NCBI GenBank assembly: GCA_963741495.1
Contig: CAVUID010000015.1
Coordinates: forward strand, 62,001-126,000
DNA length: 64,000 nt
Direction of reading: 5' to 3'
From: Sulfurimicrobium sp963741495
GTDB taxonomy: Bacteria; Pseudomonadota; Gammaproteobacteria; Burkholderiales; Sulfuricellaceae
The notes under the pieces were generated by a model. It did no database searches and had not been told where the DNA came from. It worked only from the letters and a program-made list of their open reading frames with translations. The position numbers and the translations under genes were made by a program. Positions 58,081 through 64,000 of this stretch are shown piece by piece; positions within the stretch are counted from its first letter, which is position 1; each line of letters opens with the position of its first letter.

Positions 58081-58497
58081 ATGGCATACAGCGAAAAAGT
58101 ACTGGATCACTACGAAAACCCGCGCAACGTCGGTTCCTTCGGCAAGGAAGAGGATGGCGTGGCGACCGGCATGGTGGGCGCACCGGCCTGCGGCGACGTG
58201 ATGAAGCTGCAGATCCGCGTCAACAAGGATGGTGTGATCGAGGACGCCAAGTTCAAGACCTACGGCTGCGGTTCGGCGATTGCATCGAGTTCGCTGGTGA
58301 CCGAATGGGTCAAGGGCAAGACGCTGGATCAGGCGCTGGATATCAAAAATACCCAGATCGCCGAGGAACTGGCTTTGCCGCCGGTGAAGATTCACTGCTC
58401 GATTCTGGCGGAAGACGCCATCAAGGCTGCCGTGGCCGATTACAAGGCCAAGCATGGCGAAAAGGTGGAGACCAATGCCTGCAAGGGAGCGTGCTGA
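58081..58497 (+). CDS. iscU: Iron-sulfur cluster scaffold protein IscU
   Basis: 138 residues, about ten longer than E. coli IscU because of a C-terminal tail (KVETNACKGAC) with two extra Cys. Cluster cysteines C37, C63 and C106 with Asp39 are conserved (APACGDVMKL, YGCGSAIASSS, KIHCSILAEDA). The HscA recognition motif LPPVK is at 99-103. CCGGAGAATTAAA before the ATG. Confidence 0.97.
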   Translation: MAYSEKVLDHYENPRNVGSFGKEEDGVATGMVGAPACGDVMKLQIRVNKDGVIEDAKFKTYGCGSAIASSSLVTEWVKGKTLDQALDIKNTQIAEELALPPVKIHCSILAEDAIKAAVADYKAKHGEKVETNACKGAC

Positions 58498-58499
58498 TC

Positions 58500-58823
58500 A
58501 TGGCAATTACGCTGACTGAACAAGCTGCCAAGCACGTCAGCAACTTCATCGCCAAGCGCGGCAAGGGCGTGGGCTTGCGCCTGGGTGTGCGCACTTCGGG
58601 CTGCTCCGGCATGGCTTATACGCTTGAATTCGCCGACGAAATCGGTGCGGATGATTTGCAGTTCGACAGCCATGGCGTGAAAGTACTGATCGACGCCAAG
58701 AGCCTGGCCTATCTGGACGGCACCGAACTGGATTACACCCGCGAAGGGCTGAACGAAGGATTCAAGTTCAACAACCCCAACGTCAAGAATGCGTGCGGTT
58801 GCGGCGAGAGCTTCAATGTATAG
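58500..58823 (+). CDS. iscA: Iron-sulfur cluster assembly protein IscA
   Basis: 107 residues from ATG 58500, overlapping nothing but 2 bp after the iscU stop. A-type carrier with Cys in VRTSGCSGMAYTLEF and CGCGESF at the end. The TAG stop (58821-58823) is also the first three bases of the family-B repeat. Confidence 0.96.
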   Translation: MAITLTEQAAKHVSNFIAKRGKGVGLRLGVRTSGCSGMAYTLEFADEIGADDLQFDSHGVKVLIDAKSLAYLDGTELDYTREGLNEGFKFNNPNVKNACGCGESFNV

Positions 58824-58907
58824 CTTTCAGCCATCAGCCGTCAGCCGTCAGCAAAGACGGCACGGGTGGTTCAAGCTGACTGTTGATAGCTGACAGCTGA
58901 AAGCTAT
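58821..58907. repeat. Palindromic intergenic repeat, family B copy 2
   Basis: TAGCTTTCAGCCATCAGCCG at the left and GATAGCTGACAGCTGAAAGC at the right; the outer 10 bp (TAGCTTTCAG / CTGAAAGCTA) are perfectly paired. Spans the iscA-hscB gap. Includes the iscA stop. Confidence 0.8.
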
Positions 58908-58909
58908 CC

Positions 58910-59443
58910 ATGCTCTTCGACTTCAGCAAAAACCATTTCGAGCTGTTCGGACTGGCGCCCGCTTTCCATGTGGATGTGGGGCGCCTGGATCAGGCTTACC
59001 GCGAAATTCAGACGCTGGTTCATCCCGACAAGTTCGCGCATCTGGGCGATCAGGAAAAGCGCCTGTCGATGCAGTGGGCGACTCACGCCAACGAGGCCTA
59101 CCAGACGCTGAAAAAGCCGCTTTCCCGTGCGCGCTACCTGCTGCATCTGCATGGCGTGGATACGCAGGAAGAAAGCAATACCGCCATGCCGGCGGAATTC
59201 CTCATGGCGCAGATGGAGTGGCGAGAGGCCATCATGGAGGCGAAGGAAGCGCAGGATATTTCGGATATGGAACAATTGCACAATCGCCTGCGTTCCGAGA
59301 TGCGCGAGCAGCATCAGGAACTGGGGCGTCTGCTGGACGAAAAGGCAGACTACCAGGCAGCATCCGGCCTGGTGCGCAAGCTTAAGTTCATGGAAAAACT
59401 GGGCGAGGAAATCGATACCGCCCTGGAGATGATGGAAGCCTAA
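58910..59443 (+). CDS. hscB: Co-chaperone HscB
   Basis: 177 residues. N-terminal J domain with the HPD motif (LVHPDKFAHLGDQEKRLSMQW in part) and helical C-terminal domain that binds IscU (NRLRSEMREQHQELGRLLDE in part). Stimulates HscA ATPase and delivers IscU. Its TAA stop at 59441-59443 is the first part of the TAACCCC repeat. Confidence 0.94.
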   Translation: MLFDFSKNHFELFGLAPAFHVDVGRLDQAYREIQTLVHPDKFAHLGDQEKRLSMQWATHANEAYQTLKKPLSRARYLLHLHGVDTQEESNTAMPAEFLMAQMEWREAIMEAKEAQDISDMEQLHNRLRSEMREQHQELGRLLDEKADYQAASGLVRKLKFMEKLGEEIDTALEMMEA

Positions 59444-59515
59444 CCCCTCCCGGCCTCCCCTTGTGTGAGCAACCGCTGCGCGGATGCTCACACAAGGGGG
59501 ATTTGAGGGGGGTTA
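59441..59515. repeat. TAACCCC inverted repeat, family C copy 2
   Basis: Outer TAACCCCTCC / GAGGGGGGTTA surrounds a perfect 15-bp stem (CCCCTTGTGTGAGCA, 59457-59471, with 59485-59499) and a 13-nt loop. Same ends as copy 1 at 33511-33582, different core. Lies between hscB and hscA. Confidence 0.8.
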
Positions 59516-59539
59516 GCTTGTGTTTTGAAAAGGATTTTC

Positions 59540-61401
59540 ATGGCATTACTGCAAATCGCCGAACCCGGCATGAGCGCCGCACCCCACCAGCACCGGCTGG
59601 CGGTGGGTATTGACCTGGGCACCACCAATTCGCTGGTGGCCACGGTACGCAGTGCGCTGGCCGTGGTGCTGAACGACGAGAATGGCCGTTCCCTGCTGCC
59701 TTCGGTGGTGCGCTATCGCGCCGATGGCGTGGATGTCGGCTGCCATGCCATGCACGCGCAGGCGACGGACCCGCAAAACACCATTGTTTCGGTGAAACGT
59801 TTCATGGGGCGCGGCTTGCCCGATATCGCCGATGCAGCGCACATGCCTTACCACTTCGTGGATGAGCCCGGCATGGTGCAAATCAGCACGGTGGCCGGGG
59901 TGAAAAGCCCGGTCGAAGTCTCGGCGGAGATCCTCAAGGTGTTGCGCCAGCGCGCCGAAAAATCCCTGGGCGGCGAACTGGTGGGCGCGGTCATCACCGT
60001 GCCGGCCTATTTCGACGATGCCCAGCGCCAGGCCACCAAGGATGCGGCCCGGCTGGCAGGCATCAACGTGCTGCGCCTGCTCAACGAGCCCACCGCAGCC
60101 GCCGTGGCCTATGGCCTCGATAATGGCTCCGAAGGCGTGTTTGCGGTGTTCGATCTGGGTGGCGGCACTTTCGATATTTCCATTCTCAAACTTTCCCGCG
60201 GCGTGTTCGAGGTGCTGTCCACCAATGGCGATTCCGCCCTGGGCGGCGATGATTTCGACCATCGCATTTATTGCTGGATACTGGAGCAGGCCGGCCTGTC
60301 CGGATTGAACCACAAGGATGCCCGTTTGCTGCAGACCCATGCCCGTGCTGCCAAGGAAGTCCTGACCGAGCATGAGGAGGCGGCGATTACAGCCGTGCTG
60401 TCTACCGGTGAGATGGTGGATCTGACCTTGAATACGGAAGTATTTGCCAGCATCACCCAAAGCCTGGTCAGCAAGACGCTGGCACCTACCCGAAAAGCCT
60501 TGCGCGATGCCGGCTTGACGGTGGAAGAGGTGAAGGGCGTGGTCATGGTCGGCGGCTCCACCCGCATGCCGATCATTCAGCATGCAGTGGGCGAGTTTTT
60601 CGCCCAGGAACCGCTCAACAATCTCGACCCGGACAAGGTGGTGGCGCTGGGCGCCGCGATCCAGGCCAACGTGCTGGCCGGTAATCGGAGCGAGGACGAC
60701 TGGCTGCTGCTGGATGTGATTCCGCTGTCGCTGGGCCTGGAAACCATGGGCGGCCTGGTGGAGAAGGTCGTTACGCGCAATTCCACCATCCCCGTGGCAC
60801 GCGCTCAGGAGTTCACCACCTACAAGGACGGCCAGACCGCCATGAGCATCCACGTGGTGCAGGGCGAACGCGAACTGGTCAGCGATTGCCGCTCCCTGGC
60901 CAAATTCGAGCTGCGCGGCATTCCGCCCATGGTGGCTGGTGCGGCGCGCATCCGCGTGACCTTTCAGGTCGATGCCGATGGTCTGCTTTCGGTCATGGCG
61001 CGCGAGCAGAGCACCGGCGTGGAGTCTTCGGTCACGGTCAAGCCCTCCTATGGCTTAAGCGACGAACAGATCACCCAGATGTTGCAGGCTTCACATACCC
61101 ATGCCAAGGACGACATGCTGGCGCGCGCATTGCAGGAAGCGCGAGTGGAAGGCGGCCGCCTGATCGAGGCGGTCGAGGCGGCACTGGAAGAAGATGCGCA
61201 TTTGCTGAAAGAGGGCGAGAGTGACAAAATCGCTGCCAGGATTGATGCTTTGCGTGAGGCCATTGCCGGTGACGATCACCGCCGGTGACACAAGCGCTGG
61301 AAGCCCTGAATCACGCCACCGAATCCTTTGCCGCGCGGCGCATGGACGCCAGCGTCAACAAGGCCCTGACCGGGCAAAAGCTGGAAGAACTGGAAAATTG
61401 A
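59540..61401 (+). CDS. hscA: Hsp70-type chaperone HscA, 3' frameshift
   Basis: Starts at ATG 59540 with AAAGGA upstream; the TTG at 59525 is rejected. ATPase domain: VGIDLGTTNSLVA, TVPAYFDDAQRQATKDAA, LLNEPTAAAVAYGLD, FDLGGGTFDISIL, MVGGSTRMP. The frame stops after A-G-D-D-H-R-R at 61288. The expected C-terminal lid (V-T-Q-A-L-E-A-L, then AARRMDASVNKALTGQKLEE) is encoded one base out of phase to 61401, consistent with one missing base near 61281-61286. Full length would be about 620 residues. Confidence 0.93.
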
Positions 61402-61406
61402 TTTTA

Positions 61407-61481
61407 TAGTTGTCAGCAGTCAGCCATCAGCTGCCAGCAAAAACTGATGGCTGATCACTGATAGCTGATAGCTGATAGCTA
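61407..61481. repeat. Palindromic intergenic repeat, family B copy 3
   Basis: TAGTTGTCAGCAGTCAGCCA at the left; GATCACTGATAGCTGATAGC then TGATAGCTA at the right. Fills most of the hscA-fdx gap. Same unit structure as at 14882 and 58821. Confidence 0.8.
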
Positions 61482-61498
61482 AATACTGAGAGCTAACA

Positions 61499-61840
61499 AT
61501 GCCCCAACTGATTGTATTACCCCACGTCGAACTGTGCCCGGATGGCGCGGTGATCGAAGCCAAACCCGGCGTGTCCATCTGCGATATCCTGCTCGAAAAC
61601 GGCATCGAAATCGAACACGCCTGCGAGAAATCCTGTGCCTGCACCACCTGCCACGTGATCGTGCGGGAGGGGCTGGAGTCGCTCAATGAAGCCGAAGAGC
61701 TGGAAGAGGACATGCTCGACAAGGCCTGGGGCCTGGAGCCGAATTCACGCCTCTCCTGCCAGACCATTGTGGATGCCCAGGATCTGGTGATCGAGATTCC
61801 CAAGTACACCATCAACATGGTCAAGGAAGGACATCACTAA
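61499..61840 (+). CDS. fdx: ISC-type [2Fe-2S] ferredoxin
   Basis: 113 residues. Adrenodoxin-like ferredoxin with ligands in HACEKSCACTTCHVIV (C-x5-C-x2-C) and the fourth Cys in RLSCQTIV. Gives electrons during cluster assembly. The ATG is in the last bases of the repeat-containing spacer; iscX starts directly after its stop. Confidence 0.95.
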   Translation: MPQLIVLPHVELCPDGAVIEAKPGVSICDILLENGIEIEHACEKSCACTTCHVIVREGLESLNEAEELEEDMLDKAWGLEPNSRLSCQTIVDAQDLVIEIPKYTINMVKEGHH

Positions 61841-62035
61841 ATGAAATGGACCGACGTACACCAGATTGCCGAGGCGCTGTACGACAGCCAGCCCGATACC
61901 GATCCCCAGTATGTGCGCTTCACCGATTTGCACCAGTGGGTGACAAAACTGGACGGTTTCAGCGACGACCCCAATCGCTCCAGCGAAAAAATTCTCGAAG
62001 CCATCCAGATGGCATGGATAGAAGAGGCCGAATAA
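61841..62035 (+). CDS. iscX: IscX (YfhJ) protein
   Basis: 64 residues. Small acidic protein that binds IscS and can modulate cluster assembly, perhaps with iron. Signature KWTDVHQIAEALYDSQPD and TDLHQWVTKLDGFSDDP. Abuts fdx with no gap and ends the operon. Confidence 0.95.
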   Translation: MKWTDVHQIAEALYDSQPDTDPQYVRFTDLHQWVTKLDGFSDDPNRSSEKILEAIQMAWIEEAE

Positions 62036-62112
62036 GCACTTCATGATCGGCGCTTAAGCCCATTTCGGCTGGTTTCATGCCATGTTAAACTTCTGCTCCA
62101 AAGAGGGCGGAA

Positions 62113-63255
62113 ATGGCTGAAGACAGCGATCTTGAACGTACAGAACCTGCGTCGCCGCGACGAATAGAGCAGGCAAGAGAGAAGGGCCAGGTTGCGCGTT
62201 CGCGCGAGCTGACCACCGTTGCCATCCTGCTCGCTGCCGGCGGCAGCCTGATTTTTATGGGCGGCAGCATGATGGAGCATCTGCGCTCCATGATGCGAAA
62301 TGGCCTGACACTGGATCGGGCGGTTATTTTCAACCCCAATCAGATGCTGCAACAACTGCATCTGCATTCGCTGGATATCCTGCTGGCTATTTTGCCTTTC
62401 CTGGGTTTGATGGTGCTCGTCACTGTGGCTTCATCCGTGATGATTTCAGGCTGGCTGTTTACAACCCAGGCACTGGAGCCGGATTTTTCCCGCCTCAATC
62501 CCCTGAAAGGGATCACCCGCATCTTTTCCTGGTCGGGTATCGTTGAAATGTTCAAGGCAGTAGGCAAGGCTGCGCTGATTGGCGGCGTGGCCACGTGGGT
62601 GATGTGGCAGGACGTGAATGAAATCGTGTCGCTGGTGGCCGAGCCTCTTGATGCGGGCCTTCCCCATGTGGCTCGCATGGTGGGTTTTACCTTCATGGCG
62701 GTGTCGGGGTCGATGCTGTTGATCGTCGCGATCGATGTGCCTTTCCAGCTGTGGAATCATGCCAAGCAACTGCGTATGACCAAGGAAGAGGTGCGCCAGG
62801 AAGCCAAGGAAACCGAGGGCGATCCGCATGTCAAGGCGCGCATTCGCCAGCTTCAGCGTGAAGCGGCGCGGCGTCGCATGATGTCAGAGGTGCCCAAGGC
62901 CGATGTGATCGTGACCAACCCGACTCACTATGCGGTGGCGCTGCGCTACCAGGAAGGGAGGATGGGCGCGCCACAGGTGGTGGCCAAGGGGGCTGAGCTG
63001 CTGGCGCAACGCATTCGCGAGCTAGGTGAGGAAAATCGGGTGCCCATTCTGGAAGCGCCGCCACTGGCCCGTGCCCTCTACCGGCACGCAGAACTGGGGC
63101 AGGAAATCCCCGCCAAGCTGTATACTGCGGTGGCTGAGGTGCTGGCTTATGTGTACCAGTTGCGTCGCTATCGTACTTACGGTGGCGCCGCGCCCGAAAC
63201 GCCGCGTGAGTTGCCGGTGCCGCCGGAACTGGATTTTGTAAGGGAAGCAGTTTGA
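62113..63255 (+). CDS. flhB: Flagellar export apparatus protein FlhB
   Basis: 380 residues, type III export switch. N-terminal signature DSDLERTEPASPRRIEQAREKGQVARS in part, four membrane helices, and the autocleavage motif N269-P270-T271-H272 (VTNPTHYAVALRY), at the same positions as in Salmonella FlhB. It starts 77 bp after iscX and is followed by flhA (20-bp gap). Confidence 0.96.
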   Translation: MAEDSDLERTEPASPRRIEQAREKGQVARSRELTTVAILLAAGGSLIFMGGSMMEHLRSMMRNGLTLDRAVIFNPNQMLQQLHLHSLDILLAILPFLGLMVLVTVASSVMISGWLFTTQALEPDFSRLNPLKGITRIFSWSGIVEMFKAVGKAALIGGVATWVMWQDVNEIVSLVAEPLDAGLPHVARMVGFTFMAVSGSMLLIVAIDVPFQLWNHAKQLRMTKEEVRQEAKETEGDPHVKARIRQLQREAARRRMMSEVPKADVIVTNPTHYAVALRYQEGRMGAPQVVAKGAELLAQRIRELGEENRVPILEAPPLARALYRHAELGQEIPAKLYTAVAEVLAYVYQLRRYRTYGGAAPETPRELPVPPELDFVREAV

Positions 63256-63274
63256 TTCAATCTGAGGTTGCCAA

Positions 63275-64000
63275 ATGAACGCCCGGGTGGATGCGCCGCC
63301 CCTGCAAAACCGCCGTGGCCTGAAGGGCCTGGTGGGGCCGGTTCTTATCATCCTGATTCTGGCGATGATGGTTTTGCCGTTGCCGCCGTTTCTGCTCGAT
63401 CTGCTGTTCACTTTCAATATTGCCATCGCGATGATCGTGATGCTGGTCAGTCTGTATACCCAGAAACCGCTGGAGTTCGCGGTATTCCCCACGGTGCTGC
63501 TGGTGACCACCTTGCTGCGCCTTTCCCTCAACGTGGCGTCGACCCGGGTGGTGCTGATGGAAGGTCATACCGGGCCGGATGCCGCAGGCAAGGTGATCGA
63601 GGCCTTCGGACACTTTCTGGTGGGCGGAAATTACACCGTCGGCATTATCGTGTTCATCATCCTGGTGATCATCAATTTCGTGGTGATCACCAAGGGCGCG
63701 GGAAGGATTGCCGAGGTCAGCGCGCGCTTCACCCTGGATGCCATGCCCGGCAAGCAGATGGCGATCGACGCCGACCTCAATGCCGGCCTGATCGGCGAGG
63801 ATGAGGCACGCAGGCGGCGGGCCGAAATTTCCCAGGAAGCGGATTTTTTCGGCTCCATGGATGGTGCCAGCAAGTTCGTGCGCGGCGATGCCGTTGCCGG
63901 CATTCTGATCCTGTTCATCAACGTCATCGGTGGTTTGCTGGTAGGCATTTTCCAGCACAATCTTGATGTTGCCACGGCTGCCAACAACTACACCCTGCTC
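63275..64000 (+). CDS. flhA: Flagellar biosynthesis protein FlhA, N-terminal part (runs off the right edge)
   Basis: 242 codons to the edge. Export gate protein. The membrane domain is clear: GPVLIILILAMMVLPLPPFL, LEFAVFPTVLLVTTLLRLSLNVASTR in part, and the FHIPEP-type signature region RFTLDAMPGKQMAIDADLNAG in part. The cytoplasmic half is outside the window. Confidence 0.96.
   Translation, partial: MNARVDAPPLQNRRGLKGLVGPVLIILILAMMVLPLPPFLLDLLFTFNIAIAMIVMLVSLYTQKPLEFAVFPTVLLVTTLLRLSLNVASTRVVLMEGHTGPDAAGKVIEAFGHFLVGGNYTVGIIVFIILVIINFVVITKGAGRIAEVSARFTLDAMPGKQMAIDADLNAGLIGEDEARRRRAEISQEADFFGSMDGASKFVRGDAVAGILILFINVIGGLLVGIFQHNLDVATAANNYTLL

Overview
The window reads as chromosomal DNA of a betaproteobacterium, probably a Nitrosomonadales- or Gallionellales-type organism. 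The basis is the yceD-rpmF-plsX-fabHDG-acpP-fabF order, an iscR-led ISC operon with tandem cysteine desulfurases, GH57 enzymes beside glgB/glgC, a PEP-CTERM protein, flagellar flhBA, and moderate GC. Genus is not assignable from sequence alone.

Layout. 1-6300: glycogen/alpha-glucan metabolism (glgB partial, glgC, two GH57 enzymes). 6300-8600: SlyD-type isomerase, a 45-residue membrane peptide, a Rof-like protein, an RsmI-like methylase and Maf. 8600-11900 (minus): two-subunit biotin-dependent carboxylase (pycB/oadA-like and accC/pycA-like). 12100-19600: fatty-acid synthesis cluster ending in pabB. 19800-26900: MBL-fold hydrolase, a 167-bp MITE-like element, an Hpt/HD-GYP protein, class I fumarase, and a 1070-residue DUF748/AsmA-like protein. 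27100-38800 (minus): an efflux super-cluster, made of a high-GC MacAB-type ABC system with its outer-membrane factor, then a complete RND pump with TetR regulator. 38900-42700: EF-hand protein and a CpxRA-like two-component system with a Spy/CpxP protein. 42800-48600: EamA transporter, nadC, PEP-CTERM protein, TlpA-like thioredoxin, hydrolase-like protein, and an LplA-DUF116 fusion. 48700-53500: clpB, yjbQ, a second thioredoxin-like protein, suhB. 53500-62000: trmJ, cysE and the ISC operon. 62100-64000: flhB and the start of flhA.

Regulation visible in the sequence is coherent. Near-identical IscR type-1-like boxes overlap the promoters of cysE and iscR, linking cysteine supply to Fe-S assembly. 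CpxR-like GTAAA/GTTAA direct repeats with about 10-bp phasing lie upstream of both the EF-hand/cpxR intergenic region and spy. A sigma-32-type promoter precedes clpB, a sigma-54-type promoter precedes the PEP-CTERM gene, and a palindromic operator overlaps the tetR promoter.

Two genome-scale oddities stand out. First, gene spacers in the isc and efflux operons are occupied by palindromic repeats from at least six families, sometimes so tightly that a stop codon lies inside the repeat. Second, seven genes (macB ATPase, acrA, EF-hand, clpB, suhB three times, a cysteine desulfurase, hscA) are broken by single-base changes. Eight of the nine breaks are repaired by deleting one base. Several of these genes are housekeeping, so sequencing or assembly insertions are more likely than real decay. 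I did not see a convincing wholly new system. The best candidates for new biology are the interspersed repeats, the IscR-cysE link, the LplA-DUF116 operon and the CpxR-associated EF-hand protein.
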